Shown in pieces: positions 6,608 to 16,255 of a stretch of 64,000 nt of DNA. The stretch's first letter is position 1. Each line of letters opens with the position of its first letter. Position numbers and translations under genes: made by a program. The notes under the pieces are model-generated. The model had not been told where the DNA came from, did not search any database, and saw only the letters and a list, made by a program, of their open reading frames with translations. Location: NCBI RefSeq assembly GCF_900142325.1, contig NZ_FRAM01000003.1, positions 186,001-250,000 on the forward strand, given 5' to 3'. This DNA is from Epilithonimonas mollis (lineage in GTDB: Bacteria > Bacteroidota > Bacteroidia > Flavobacteriales > Weeksellaceae).

Positions 6608-9148
6608 TTAAAATTTATACCCAACATTAACTCCTACTACACTGCCTCTTCTGAAATTATATGGTATATCATTATTAAGGTTTTCTTGTATTCTTTTTAT
6701 ATAAGGATTAAGAAGATTTTTTAGAGACAGTCCAACATTAATATTATTTTTGAAATTGATCTTGGCAGTGAAGTCTAACATATTGATTGGCTTTTGTACT
6801 ATATTTCCGATTTTACTGGTACTGATAGAGTATATATAATTACCTACATAGGAGTAAGAAATTACAATATCCATATCGCTGCTTTGCCCTAGTTTCTGAT
6901 TAAGTCCCAGATTGGCATTGGCCACAAAATCTGCTGCTCCCTGAAGCTTATCTTCTTTTTTGTCAAAATTCACAGAAAATACATCTAAGGTTTCTTTCTG
7001 CACCTTTTCTTTATCCAACTCCGCTTTAGAATCCATATATGTTGCGTTGACAAATGCATATAATTTTGACCCATTACTAAAACTGAAAATATCTTTTCTG
7101 ACTTCTGCTTCTAAGCCAAAGACATATGCCCATTTTCCGGCATTGAGATATGAGAAGTAAGGATCAGAAGAATTGATAAATGTTTTTGAGATAGGATCCT
7201 GAATATATTTTCCAAAAGCTGTTAAAGAAATAACTTCGCTTGATTTAGGAAAATATTCCCATTTCAAATCCAGATTATTGTTGTCAGATGGTTTTAAAAA
7301 AACATTTCCCTGGGTAGTCTCTGTGATGTCAATATAGATATAAGGCGCCATTTCTTTTAACTGAGGCAAAGTATAAGTTCTGGATGCCGCCAATCTTAGA
7401 TTTTGCTTATCGTTGATAGAGTATTTAATATTAAATGCTGGTAAAAATTTGTTATATTTTTTTTCAAGATTATTTAGTATATCACCTTTTACCACAGTTT
7501 CAAATTGAGACTGCCATTCTATGTACTGCCTGATACGGTCATATCTCACTCCTAATTGTACCAAGAATCTATCCGATAATTTATAATCAATATTGGCAAA
7601 TCCTGAATTTATATCCTGGTCGCCATTGTAGAGTATTGGCTTCATGACATCGGCTTGTCCAAAACTACTGGTTATGGAGAAGAAATTTTTGGAATAATTG
7701 TAAGCGTTGAAGACAGAGTCCAAATTGTTAGGATCAGAAACTATCGCAGGTGATGTAACTTCATTGTTCCATTTAAAATCTGCCTGTTTGGAATAAAAGG
7801 TTCTTGTCTTGAATCTTCCCTGATAACCGACTGCTATTTTGGATTGATCCGCAAAATTATAATTGAGCGTAACATTTCCCGTATATTCTTTATCATCCAG
7901 ATTATCATAATAACGGTTGTTAAATCCTGATTCTCGAGCAACAGTATATGTCCCGTCTCCATTCCCGAATAAGGTATTAGTGATTCTATCCGGTCTCTGA
8001 CTGTTGAGGTAATTGTAACCTGCAATCCAGTTAACAGAAAAGTTGTTTGTCAATTTGTGATCTCCTCCTATTTGGTTGACCAAGACGTTTGTCACTTTAT
8101 AATCTGCCCTTCTGACATATCCATTATTGGCTTCTGCATAATCTCTTATTTCACCTTCATAGATCTTTGCTTCTTGACTGGTTGAATGGATATAATTCGT
8201 AATTAGTTTTAACTGGTGATTTGGATTTATCCTATAGAATAAATTTAATAAACCTGTTGTATTGGTGTTATAAACATACTTCTGAACCTTGTCAAAATCC
8301 TTGAAAACAGTTTGCTCGCCAAATTGACCTTCTGCACCCTCTAAATAAGAAAAATTATTATTGAAACCGGCATAGGCAAATGTATTAAGTCTTCCTTGCC
8401 CGCCAATTCTGAAGGATTTACCTGCTTGTAAATTAAGTCCCGTATTAATTGGTGTCATCATTGATGGACTGAAAGTATCCTTGAAATTCCAACTGGTCTG
8501 ATAGTTATAGCCCGAAAGTGCATTTGCAGGAATTTTCTGAACCTTAGTTCCAAAAAAATCAGGCCCATCTTGTAATAAGAATTTATCTGCTTTGGTGTTC
8601 TGAAGGTTATAGCCGCTATCCGTTCCAAAAGCAATATATCCTTTACCAGAATATTCCTTTGATACGATATTGATATTGGCACCTCCAAAATCTCCCATTA
8701 ACCTAGGATTAAAAACTTTTTCCAGGGAGATATAATCTATAACATCTGTTTTCAGCAATGACAAATCGATATTCTTATTTTCAGGATCATCCGATGGCAT
8801 TACCAGACCATTTAGAGTTGTAGCATTGTAACGGTCAAGAAGTCCTCTTACAGAAATCGTGTTTCCTCCTTCCTGCTTTACCGTTCCTGTCGCTTTGGTC
8901 ACTGCCGTTGCAACATCACCAACACCCTGCTTGGATAACTGTGCTGCACCCACCCTTTCTATCATTTCGACAGATTTTTTCTGAACCTGGATAATGTTGG
9001 CTTCGGAACTTTTTTTAGTATTGCCGATGATTTTCACTTCATCGATTTTCTTTTCACCCTTTAGTGTATCGTGGGTAGATTGTGCCAACAAAACTGTGGT
9101 TGACATACAAAGAAACAAAGCACCGATGCTTACTGTTTTTGCTTTCAT
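6608..9148 (-). CDS. TonB-dependent outer-membrane receptor
   Basis: The protein has 846 residues. A signal peptide covers about residues 1-22, followed by a TonB-box-like segment (KIDEVKIIG). A plug domain spans about 45-170 (GNTISVRGLLDRYNATTLNG, GGANINIVSKEYSGKG), and a long beta-barrel ends in an aromatic C-terminal strand (VVGVNVGYKF). There is no N-terminal carboxypeptidase-like extension and no SusD neighbour, so it is not a SusC pair. It forms an operon with the beta-helix lipoprotein downstream. Candidate substrates include a siderophore, metal chelate, peptide or glycan; nothing in the sequence decides. No -7 box was found in the 285 bases upstream on this strand. Confidence 0.9.
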   Translation of the reverse strand: MKAKTVSIGALFLCMSTTVLLAQSTHDTLKGEKKIDEVKIIGNTKKSSEANIIQVQKKSVEMIERVGAAQLSKQGVGDVATAVTKATGTVKQEGGNTISVRGLLDRYNATTLNGLVMPSDDPENKNIDLSLLKTDVIDYISLEKVFNPRLMGDFGGANINIVSKEYSGKGYIAFGTDSGYNLQNTKADKFLLQDGPDFFGTKVQKIPANALSGYNYQTSWNFKDTFSPSMMTPINTGLNLQAGKSFRIGGQGRLNTFAYAGFNNNFSYLEGAEGQFGEQTVFKDFDKVQKYVYNTNTTGLLNLFYRINPNHQLKLITNYIHSTSQEAKIYEGEIRDYAEANNGYVRRADYKVTNVLVNQIGGDHKLTNNFSVNWIAGYNYLNSQRPDRITNTLFGNGDGTYTVARESGFNNRYYDNLDDKEYTGNVTLNYNFADQSKIAVGYQGRFKTRTFYSKQADFKWNNEVTSPAIVSDPNNLDSVFNAYNYSKNFFSITSSFGQADVMKPILYNGDQDINSGFANIDYKLSDRFLVQLGVRYDRIRQYIEWQSQFETVVKGDILNNLEKKYNKFLPAFNIKYSINDKQNLRLAASRTYTLPQLKEMAPYIYIDITETTQGNVFLKPSDNNNLDLKWEYFPKSSEVISLTAFGKYIQDPISKTFINSSDPYFSYLNAGKWAYVFGLEAEVRKDIFSFSNGSKLYAFVNATYMDSKAELDKEKVQKETLDVFSVNFDKKEDKLQGAADFVANANLGLNQKLGQSSDMDIVISYSYVGNYIYSISTSKIGNIVQKPINMLDFTAKINFKNNINVGLSLKNLLNPYIKRIQENLNNDIPYNFRRGSVVGVNVGYKF

Positions 9149-9310
9149 TTTTACTTTCCTTTTTTCTTCGTTGCCAAAGAAATGCTTTGGAGAGCAATCG
9201 GAATGTATAAGAATTTTTAAATAATCTTTAATTAAGCGTTACGAAAAATCATATTATATTAAATCAAGTTTAACAGATTAATAGGTTTTAAAAGTGTGTT
9301 CATTATTTGT

Positions 9311-9318
9311 TAAATTTG
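9311..9318 (+). promoter_or_regulatory. TAnnTTTG -7 box upstream of tsaC
   Basis: TAAATTTG has a T-run at 9286-9289 about 21 bases upstream as a poor -33 element. The implied 5' leader is about 110 bases long, so a closer promoter is possible. Confidence 0.4.
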
Positions 9319-9433
9319 CAGTAGATAATTTTTACTGAAAAAACTTTCCAAATCAATCAAATCGTGTGATATCAATGCTTTGCAGTTTTAATTAGTCCTT
9401 AACATTAGAAAACACCCAAAATCGACACTCAAA

Positions 9434-9988
9434 ATGGATTTTACCAAGGCCATAGAAATTTTACAATCCGGCGGAACAATTCTTTACCCGACTGATACCA
9501 TCTGGGGAATCGGTTGCGATGCGACAAATCCGGAAGCCATTAAAAAGATTTTCGACATCAAAAAAAGAGAGCAAAACAAGTCGCTTATTATATTAGTAGA
9601 CTCTGAAAAGCGATTACAGGATCTGGTGGACGTACCGGAAATGGCCTGGCAAATCATTGACCTCAGCGAAAAGCCTGTCACTATTGTTTACGAAAATCCG
9701 AAAAATCTCCCTAAAGAGCTATTAGCAGAAGACGGAAGCGTCGGCATCAGAATCGTAAAGAATGATAGCTGCAAAAAACTGATTACAAAACTTAACAGAC
9801 CTTTGGTTTCAACCTCAGCCAATCTCAGCGGGCAAAAGTCCCCAATGAAATTCAGTGACATCTCCGGTGACATCAAAAATTCTGTTGACTATATAGTAGA
9901 AGACAATCAAGATAAAGTCTCCGAGTTTTCCGGGTCGTCTGTTATCAAAGTCTGGAATGACAATCAGATCAAGATTCTGAGGGAATAA
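9434..9988 (+). CDS. tsaC: L-threonylcarbamoyladenylate synthase (Sua5/YciO/YrdC family)
   Basis: The protein has 184 residues, the compact TsaC form without the Sua5 C-terminal domain. Family motifs are present: GGTILYPTDTIWGIGCDA near the N-terminus, KKREQNKSLIILV for substrate binding and STSANLSG near residue 130. The enzyme makes threonylcarbamoyl-AMP from Thr, bicarbonate and ATP, the first step of t6A modification at position 37 of ANN-decoding tRNAs. It is followed by a GC-rich hairpin and is probably monocistronic. Confidence 0.92.
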   Translation: MDFTKAIEILQSGGTILYPTDTIWGIGCDATNPEAIKKIFDIKKREQNKSLIILVDSEKRLQDLVDVPEMAWQIIDLSEKPVTIVYENPKNLPKELLAEDGSVGIRIVKNDSCKKLITKLNRPLVSTSANLSGQKSPMKFSDISGDIKNSVDYIVEDNQDKVSEFSGSSVIKVWNDNQIKILRE

Positions 9989-9994
9989 AAAAAA

Positions 9995-10028
9995 CCGGCG
10001 GATGACCTTTTTCAAGATCATCCGCCGG
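9995..10028 (+). terminator. GC-rich hairpin after tsaC
   Basis: An 11-bp perfect stem (9995-10005 with 10018-10028) closes a 12-base loop. The T-run lies on the opposite strand (eight A before the stem on +), so by the usual rule it would terminate minus-strand transcripts better. On the plus strand it is followed by A residues. Confidence 0.6.
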
Positions 10029-10193
10029 AAAAATAAACTATGAAAAAAAACTACTTTTTGTATTTATCTTAATCTCAAAAAGAATACCCGCAGCTATTTC
10101 CATAGCAAAATGTCTTATTTTTTACTCTCTGAATAAAAACAAAAGACAAAAAGTCCTGATTATCAGAAAATAAGATAAAACTTTAAAAACAAT

Positions 10194-10201
10194 TATCTTT
10201 G
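10194..10201 (+). promoter_or_regulatory. TAnnTTTG -7 box for cca
   Basis: TATCTTTG lies 49 bases before the cca start. It is the only consensus box in the 260-base gap after tsaC. Confidence 0.55.
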
Positions 10202-10250
10202 CATCTTATTTAGAAGCCATATTTAATGGCCCACTTTCTTAATTTTAGCA

Positions 10251-11675
10251 ATGTTTATCAATCTCAAACAAAATAAAAACCTTAAACTTTTCAAAATCAT
10301 TTCTGAAGTCGCCGACAGAAACGGACAATCCGTTTACGCTGTGGGTGGATTCGTAAGAGACTTGCTGATGCAAAGAAAAGCACCAACCGACATCGATTTT
10401 GTAACGGAATCCAGCGGCATAGAACTCGCAGAGAGCATTGCGAAAGCAATTGATCCACAAACAAAAGTGACCGTTTTCAAAACTTACGGAACAGCAATGT
10501 TCAAGTACAGAGATCTGGAACTGGAGTTTGTAGGCGCAAGAAAAGAAAGCTACAGTGAAGATTCCAGAAAACCATCTGTAGAAAACGGTACGTTGGAAGA
10601 TGACCAGAAACGCAGGGATTTTACGATCAATGCGATGGCAATTTCTCTTAACAAAGATAATTTTGGGGAATTGATCGATCCATTTGGTGGAATGCAGGAT
10701 CTCTCCAACAAAATCCTTAAAACGCCTTTGGAACCTCATCAGACTTATTCTGACGATCCTCTGCGAATGATGAGAGCCATCAGATTTGCGGCAACTTTGG
10801 ATTTTGAAATCGAAGACAATTCTATGCAAGCTATTAAGGATGAAGCCGAGCGAATCAAGATCGTTTCGATGGAACGGATTATGGTCGAATTCAATAAAAT
10901 TATGCTTTCCGAACGACCTTCCAAAGGTCTAAAATTACTGGAAGAAACTTCACTTTTGCAATATATTTTACCCGAATTAACAGCCTTAAAAGGTATTGAA
11001 GACATCGACGGACAAACGCATAAAGATAATTTTTACCACACTCTGGAGGTGGTGGATAACATCTCTGAAAATACAGATAAGCTTTGGTTACGTTGGGCTG
11101 CTTTGCTCCACGATATTGGAAAAGCGCCAACCAAAAAGTTTGTTGAAGGAACAGGCTGGACTTTCCACGGACACGAATTTCTGGGTTCAAAAATGATAAA
11201 ATCTATTTTTAAACGATTAAAACTTCCGCTTGGACAGGAACAGAAATATGTCGAAAAATTAGTCAGAATGCACGCCAGACCAGTTTCATTGATTACAGAT
11301 GATGCTTCTGATTCGGCTTTGCGACGTCTGCTTTTTGATTCCGGTGAAGATCTGGAAGATCTTTTCACACTTTGCAAATCGGACATCACCACAAAAAATT
11401 ATTCTAAGCAAAGTCGATTCAAGAAAAACTTTGAATATGTGGCGCAGAAAATAAAGGAAGTCGAAGAAAAAGATCAGGTAAGAAATTTCCAGCCACCCAT
11501 TTCCGGAGAAGAGATTATGGAACTTTTCGGTTTGAAACCGGGACGAGAAATCGGGATTTTGAAAGAGAAAGTGAAAGAAGCGATTTTGGAAGGCGAGATC
11601 AAAAATGATAAAGATGAAGCCAGGGATTTTGTGATTTCGGAAGCAGAAAAATTGGGATTAACATTAGTAAACTAA
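10251..11675 (+). CDS. cca: CCA tRNA nucleotidyltransferase with HD domain
   Basis: The protein has 474 residues. The N-terminal head of class II nucleotidyltransferases is seen as VYAVGGFVRDLLM followed by the metal-binding pair in APTDIDFV. RRDFTINAMA, the DPFGG loop and the YSDDPLRMMRAIRFA motif then select ATP and CTP. An HD phosphohydrolase domain follows at about 255-330 (LLHDIGKAPTK). The enzyme builds or repairs the CCA end of tRNAs. The window's own tRNA-Leu lacks an encoded CCA, which fits a need for this enzyme. One base separates its stop from the downstream Gre-like gene, so the two are translationally close and cotranscribed. Confidence 0.94.
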   Translation: MFINLKQNKNLKLFKIISEVADRNGQSVYAVGGFVRDLLMQRKAPTDIDFVTESSGIELAESIAKAIDPQTKVTVFKTYGTAMFKYRDLELEFVGARKESYSEDSRKPSVENGTLEDDQKRRDFTINAMAISLNKDNFGELIDPFGGMQDLSNKILKTPLEPHQTYSDDPLRMMRAIRFAATLDFEIEDNSMQAIKDEAERIKIVSMERIMVEFNKIMLSERPSKGLKLLEETSLLQYILPELTALKGIEDIDGQTHKDNFYHTLEVVDNISENTDKLWLRWAALLHDIGKAPTKKFVEGTGWTFHGHEFLGSKMIKSIFKRLKLPLGQEQKYVEKLVRMHARPVSLITDDASDSALRRLLFDSGEDLEDLFTLCKSDITTKNYSKQSRFKKNFEYVAQKIKEVEEKDQVRNFQPPISGEEIMELFGLKPGREIGILKEKVKEAILEGEIKNDKDEARDFVISEAEKLGLTLVN

Positions 11676-11676
11676 A

Positions 11677-12117
11677 ATGAACAAAGCAGAATTGATAAAT
11701 CTTGTCCGACAGAGAGCATCGGAAAAAATCCGGAATTTTGAGAAACTAATCGCAGAAACTAGAGCGTCAAGCAACGACACCAAAAGTTCGATGGGCGATA
11801 AATACGAAACAGGAAGAGAAATGCTACAGCAGGAAATCAATAATTTGCAAGTTCAGCTGAATGAAGTTTTGAAGCAACAGGATTTTTTAAAGACAGTTCT
11901 CATAAAATCATCTGACAAGGCAGAAAAGGGAGCGATTGTAAAAACGGAAAAAGGTTTGTTTTTTATTTCAGTTTCTCTGGGCGAAATCACTTTTGAAAAT
12001 CAAAAAATCATTTGTATTTCTCCTGAATCTCCTTTAGCAAAAGCGATGAACCGGAAACAAAAGAATGAAGTCTTTTCGATAAACAACATCAATCAAAAAA
12101 TTGAAAATATCTGGTAA
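11677..12117 (+). CDS. GreA/GreB-like protein with coiled coil and FKBP-like tail
   Basis: The protein has 146 residues. The first 70 or so are strongly helical and include GDKYETGREMLQQE, which matches the acidic tip region of Gre coiled coils (GDxxE pattern). The C-terminal half ends in SPLAKAMNRKQKNEVFSI, close to the SPxARALxGKxxGD motif of the Gre FKBP-like domain that binds RNA polymerase. It is slightly shorter than GreA (158). The likely role is RNA polymerase secondary-channel binding, by transcript cleavage or competition. I recall orthologues often carrying a misleading oxoacyl-ACP synthase label. It is in one operon with cca, one base apart. Confidence 0.7.
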   Translation: MNKAELINLVRQRASEKIRNFEKLIAETRASSNDTKSSMGDKYETGREMLQQEINNLQVQLNEVLKQQDFLKTVLIKSSDKAEKGAIVKTEKGLFFISVSLGEITFENQKIICISPESPLAKAMNRKQKNEVFSINNINQKIENIW

Positions 12118-12126
12118 AAATTACCT

Positions 12127-12134
12127 TATTTTTG
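12127..12134 (+). promoter_or_regulatory. TAnnTTTG -7 box for thyA
   Basis: TATTTTTG lies 19 bases before the thyA ATG and directly after the stop of the Gre-like gene. It gives thyA its own promoter with a very short leader. Confidence 0.6.
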
Positions 12135-12153
12135 TAACTCACAAATCAACCTA

Positions 12154-12948
12154 ATGCAAAACTACCTCGATTTACTTCAGCATATTTTAGATAACGGAAC
12201 CGACAAAACCGACAGAACAGGAACGGGAACACGCAGTGTTTTTGGATATCAGCTGCGCTATGATTTGTCGAAAGGATTTCCTTTGGTGACAACAAAAAAG
12301 GTTCATTTGAAGTCTATTATTTATGAATTGCTTTGGTTCATCAAAGGTGATACGAATATCAAATATCTGACTGATAATGGCGTTTCAATCTGGAACGAAT
12401 GGGCCGATGAAAACGGAGATCTAGGACCTGTTTACGGAGCACAATGGAGAAGCTGGAGCGGAGCCGACGGAAAAGTGGTTGACCAGTTTTCGGAAGTGAT
12501 TGAGCAAATCAAGAAAAATCCGGATTCCAGAAGATTAATTGTTTCTGCCTGGAATGCTGCGGAAATCCCAAATATGGCTTTGGCACCCTGTCACGCTTTG
12601 TTTCAGTTTTATGTAGCAGATGGGAAATTGTCGCTTCAGTTGTATCAGAGAAGTGCCGATGTTTTTTTGGGAGTTCCTTTTAATATCGCAAGTTATGCGC
12701 TTCTTTTGATGATGGTTGCGCAGGTCACAGGGCTTGAAGTTGGCGATTATGTCCACACTTTTGGTGATGTTCATATTTATAACAATCATTTTGAGCAGGT
12801 TCTGAAACAGCTCTCAAGACAACCGAAACCTTTACCAATAATGAAACTAAATCCCGAAATCAAGGATATTTTTGACTTTGATTTTGAAGATTTTACGTTA
12901 GAAAATTATGATCCGCATCCTGGGATCAAAGCGCCCGTGGCGATATAA
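12154..12948 (+). CDS. thyA: Thymidylate synthase
   Basis: The protein has 264 residues, the same length as E. coli ThyA, and the sequence can be aligned nearly end to end. The catalytic Cys146 lies in [14 protein letters not shown], Arg21 lies in [14 protein letters not shown], and the dUMP/folate motif is [19 protein letters not shown]. It converts dUMP to dTMP using methylene-tetrahydrofolate in the cytoplasm. No folA follows; a strong terminator comes 5 bases after the stop codon. Confidence 0.97.
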   Translation: MQNYLDLLQHILDNGTDKTDRTGTGTRSVFGYQLRYDLSKGFPLVTTKKVHLKSIIYELLWFIKGDTNIKYLTDNGVSIWNEWADENGDLGPVYGAQWRSWSGADGKVVDQFSEVIEQIKKNPDSRRLIVSAWNAAEIPNMALAPCHALFQFYVADGKLSLQLYQRSADVFLGVPFNIASYALLLMMVAQVTGLEVGDYVHTFGDVHIYNNHFEQVLKQLSRQPKPLPIMKLNPEIKDIFDFDFEDFTLENYDPHPGIKAPVAI

Positions 12949-12952
12949 AACC

Positions 12953-12977
12953 AAGTGGGACTTTCCCACTTTTTTTG
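12953..12977 (+). terminator. Intrinsic terminator of thyA
   Basis: AAGTGGGA (12953-12960) pairs with TCCCACTT (12964-12971) and is followed by a run of T. Confidence 0.85.
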
Positions 12978-13044
12978 TAACAATTTCACAAAACAAACTA
13001 CTTATCAAACTTTAAAATAAACAACGATACAAAAATTCGTAAGA

Positions 13045-15555
13045 ATGAAAAAAATACTGATTGCTGCACTTTTCTTGAGTGCAATTTTTAATTCAAATAT
13101 GACTTATGCGCAGACAGAAATTTCTGGCAGAACGATTCCTTACAGAGCAACTCACACTAAAACGACAGAACTGAAACACACCAAACTGAAAGTCAATTTC
13201 GATTATCAGAAAGAACAGATGAATGGCGAAGAATGGTTAACGGCAAGTCCGTTTTTCTATGCAACCAACGAATTGGTTCTTGACGCCAAAGGAATGTTGA
13301 TTCACGAAGTAGCTCTGGACAAAAACGGCTCTAAGTCGCCTTTGAAGTATGATTATAAGAACGATGTTCTGAAGATTACACTGGATAAAACCTATCAGAA
13401 GAATCAGGATTACACGGTTTATATTAAATATACAGCGCGCCCTAATGAAGTAAAACAGGAAGGAAGCGCGGCAATCAGTGATGCGAAGGGTCTTTACTTC
13501 ATTAATGCACAGGGCAAAGATCCGGACAAGCCTACTCAGATATGGACGCAGGGTGAGACCGAATCTTCTTCTGCCTGGTTCCCAACCATCGATAAATCCA
13601 ACCAGAAGACAACGCAGGAAATATATATGACAGTTCCTGATAAGTACGTCACGCTTTCCAACGGAATCCTGAAAGATTCTCAAAAGGAATCAGGAAACCT
13701 TAGAACCGACCATTGGGTGATGGATAAAAGACACTCGACTTACTTATTCTTTATGGGTGTTGGAGATTATGCGATTGTAAAGGACAAATGGAGAAATATC
13801 CCTGTTGACTATTACATCGAGAAAGAATATGAGCCTTACGCCAAACAAATCTATGGCAACACGCCGGAGATGATTGAGTTCTTCTCAAAAAGATTAGGCT
13901 ACGATTATCCTTGGGCAAAATACGCACAGATTTCCGGTAGAGATTATGTTTCCGGCGCCATGGAAAATACAACGGCAACACTTCACGGAAGTGACATTCT
14001 TCAAAAGCCAGGACAACTGATTGACGAAAATAAATGGGAAGATACCATTGCGCACGAGTTGTTCCACCATTGGTTTGGAGATCTAGTAACGGCAGAAAGC
14101 TGGAGTAACCTGACTGTGAATGAATCTTTTGCCAATTATTCAGAATATCTCTGGAACGAATATAAGTACGGGAAAGATCAGGCGGATTACCACCAAATGG
14201 AAGATGTGGATCATTACATTCATAATCCTGGAGATTTTAAAAAGGATTTGGTACGGTTTAATTACGCTTCCCGTGAAGATGTTTTTGATTTGGTAACCTA
14301 TCAGAAAGGTGGCGGGATTCTTCATATGCTGAGAAATTATTTGGGTGATGATGCTTTCTTTGCCGGAATGAATGACTATCTGAAAACTTACGAATACGGT
14401 AATGCAGAAGCTCATCAATTAAGATTAGCATTCGAAAAGGTGTCCGGGAAGGATTTGAACTGGTTCTTTAATCAATGGTATTTCGGAAGCGGACATCCGA
14501 AACTGAATTACACTTACACATTCGAGCCTGTTAAGAAACAAGTGACTGTGGCTATCAATCAGTCTCAGGATCAGCCTTTCGAATTTCCTTTGGCGATCGA
14601 TATCTATGACAACGGCAAGCCTGTGAGACAGAAGGTTTGGGTAGATGCCAAGGCGAAAAATACGTTTACTTTCGACGCTTCCAAGAATCCTGATCTGATC
14701 AATATCAATGCAGACGGAATCTTAGTAGCAGATGTTACAGAGACTAAAACACCTGAACAAAGTTTGCTACAGTTCACCGGTTCTAAAGAATACAAAAGCA
14801 AAGCTATCGCTCTAAGCAATATCAAAGAGGACGCCGGGAAAAACCCTGCAGCCATCAAATTGTTGGGTGCAGCAATAAAGGATCCTTTCTTCAGGATCAG
14901 AGAACAGGCTTTGGAATTGATAGATTTAACAAATCCGGATCAGATGAAAGCTTTGGGCACCGAGGTAGAAAAGTTAGCTGCCAACGATCCTAAAACACTG
15001 GTTCAGGCTGCGGCAATTTCCGCATTAGCGAAAACCAAAAATGCCAAATATTCGCCGGTTTTCGAGAAAGGTTTGAATGCCGTTTCCAATGCTGTGAAGG
15101 CTTCTTCCCTGGCAGGCATGGCAGAAATGGATCCGGCGAAAGCCGCCACTTCTATCGAGAAAATAGATTTGGATGGCGCATCGGATGATCTGATTTCAAA
15201 ACTGCTGCCGATCATTGTAAAGAACAAAATCGAGAAACAGATGCCGGCCATCGGGCAAACGGTTGCCTTCTACCCTTTCATCAAATTCCAGGATCCTGTT
15301 TTAGGAAAATCTGCCGAGGAGGGTTACAACTGGATCATGAGTTCTGATAATCTGAAAGCAACGGAGAAAATCACCAAAGTTTTGGTTCAGGCCAAATCTC
15401 AGATGCCGGACAATCCGCAGATCAAAATGATGATAGGCCAAATGCTGAAAGACGGTCTTGCCAAAAAAATGGAAGTTCTGAAAAACAACCCGAACAGTCC
15501 AACCATCCACCAGCAGATTGACGCCATCAACAAGTCTATTGAAGCTTTTAAATAG
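13045..15555 (+). CDS. M1 family metallopeptidase (large form)
   Basis: The protein has 836 residues with a signal peptide of about 22 residues (ending MTYAQ). The gluzincin core is complete: GAMEN at 304-308, HELFH at 337-341 and the third zinc ligand Glu360 in NESFANYSEY. The C-terminal 270 residues are helical and resemble HEAT/ARM repeats that cap the active site in M1 enzymes. It is an exported zinc aminopeptidase, probably periplasmic, since no sorting domain is visible. It is a different type from the T9SS-sorted M1 enzyme at 25.3-27.2 kb. A palindromic terminator follows. Confidence 0.93.
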   Translation: MKKILIAALFLSAIFNSNMTYAQTEISGRTIPYRATHTKTTELKHTKLKVNFDYQKEQMNGEEWLTASPFFYATNELVLDAKGMLIHEVALDKNGSKSPLKYDYKNDVLKITLDKTYQKNQDYTVYIKYTARPNEVKQEGSAAISDAKGLYFINAQGKDPDKPTQIWTQGETESSSAWFPTIDKSNQKTTQEIYMTVPDKYVTLSNGILKDSQKESGNLRTDHWVMDKRHSTYLFFMGVGDYAIVKDKWRNIPVDYYIEKEYEPYAKQIYGNTPEMIEFFSKRLGYDYPWAKYAQISGRDYVSGAMENTTATLHGSDILQKPGQLIDENKWEDTIAHELFHHWFGDLVTAESWSNLTVNESFANYSEYLWNEYKYGKDQADYHQMEDVDHYIHNPGDFKKDLVRFNYASREDVFDLVTYQKGGGILHMLRNYLGDDAFFAGMNDYLKTYEYGNAEAHQLRLAFEKVSGKDLNWFFNQWYFGSGHPKLNYTYTFEPVKKQVTVAINQSQDQPFEFPLAIDIYDNGKPVRQKVWVDAKAKNTFTFDASKNPDLININADGILVADVTETKTPEQSLLQFTGSKEYKSKAIALSNIKEDAGKNPAAIKLLGAAIKDPFFRIREQALELIDLTNPDQMKALGTEVEKLAANDPKTLVQAAAISALAKTKNAKYSPVFEKGLNAVSNAVKASSLAGMAEMDPAKAATSIEKIDLDGASDDLISKLLPIIVKNKIEKQMPAIGQTVAFYPFIKFQDPVLGKSAEEGYNWIMSSDNLKATEKITKVLVQAKSQMPDNPQIKMMIGQMLKDGLAKKMEVLKNNPNSPTIHQQIDAINKSIEAFK

Positions 15556-15610
15556 AAAACCGGATATATTAGAAATCAAGGTACCGGTTCCGCATCAGAT
15601 ATAGATATCG

Positions 15611-15641
15611 AAAAAGCCATCTCAGCTGAGATGGCTTTTTT
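15611..15641 (+). terminator. Palindromic terminator after the M1 peptidase gene
   Basis: A 30-bp perfect palindrome centred on CAG|CTG (15611-15640) starts with five A and ends with a T-run, so it can work on both strands. It lies between convergent genes. Confidence 0.8.
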
Positions 15642-15759
15642 AATTAACCCCTGATTTAAAAATCCCGCAGACCAAATAATAAAAACACAAATGATTATGA
15701 AAGTAATCCTACCAATCAGTAGTATAAGATCTACGGGAAATTATTAACCAAAAAAACAC

Positions 15760-16143
15760 CTAGCCCTTCTTCTGGAAAGTTGCCAGCTTCAGGGCATTCT
15801 TTATCATTATTCCGGGACGGAAAATAGCTTTCACGCTTTTGATACTTGCAGCCGTAACATTCTTTTCTTCAGCCTCACCTGTACTGGAGCCACTGGCCTG
15901 TAGCGTAAAATACTCACCTACATAGACGATCTTGCCATCGGCAATGTCCTGTGCAATTTTGTAAAATGTGGTTTCTAATACGGCCAGGATATCCGCCTTG
16001 GAAACAGTAGACATTTCAGCTGCATACTTTGCAAGATCTGCGAGTGTGGTTTTACCATCGCCAACGATGTTGGCATAATACTTTGCCTGCGCATTCAAAT
16101 CTCTTGGATTTTTACGTGGCACAACATTGAATTTAATAGACAT
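15760..16143 (-). CDS. HU-like DNA-binding protein, Bacteroidota histone-like family
   Basis: The protein has 127 residues and matches the divergent HU group of this phylum: a basic N-terminus (FNVVPRKNPRDLNA), a central helical dimer segment (SKADILAVLETTFYKIAQDI) and a beta-arm region (VYVGEYFTLQASG) before a variable tail. It is longer than canonical HU (about 90 residues). The expected role is nonspecific DNA bending as a nucleoid protein; regulatory roles are possible but unproven. The gene is transcribed alone. An array of 22-bp repeats starts 110 bases upstream of its start codon. Confidence 0.85.
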   Translation of the reverse strand: MSIKFNVVPRKNPRDLNAQAKYYANIVGDGKTTLADLAKYAAEMSTVSKADILAVLETTFYKIAQDIADGKIVYVGEYFTLQASGSSTGEAEEKNVTAASIKSVKAIFRPGIMIKNALKLATFQKKG

Positions 16144-16226
16144 TGATTTATGTTTTTTGTTGTTTATCGTGGTAAAAATAAAAACTTAAATCATATAAAC
16201 AAGCTAAATAAATTGATTTTTTTAAC

Positions 16227-16246
16227 TTGTAGATAAAAATCTACAA
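16227..16246. repeat. Perfect hairpin upstream of the HU-like gene
   Basis: TTGTAGAT (16227-16234) pairs with ATCTACAA (16239-16246) around a 4-base A loop. It lies between the HU-like start codon and the 22-bp array. It could be an operator or an mRNA leader hairpin. Confidence 0.5.
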
Positions 16247-16255
16247 ATTGATTTA

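Noticed and set aside
9995-10028. Attachment site or IS end
   Set aside because: The repeat is a simple hairpin directly after a stop codon, with no transposase gene or second copy in the window.
15760-16143. Integration host factor or canonical HU
   Set aside because: The length and tail fit the divergent Bacteroidota histone-like group better, and the canonical PxxGxF arm sequence is absent.
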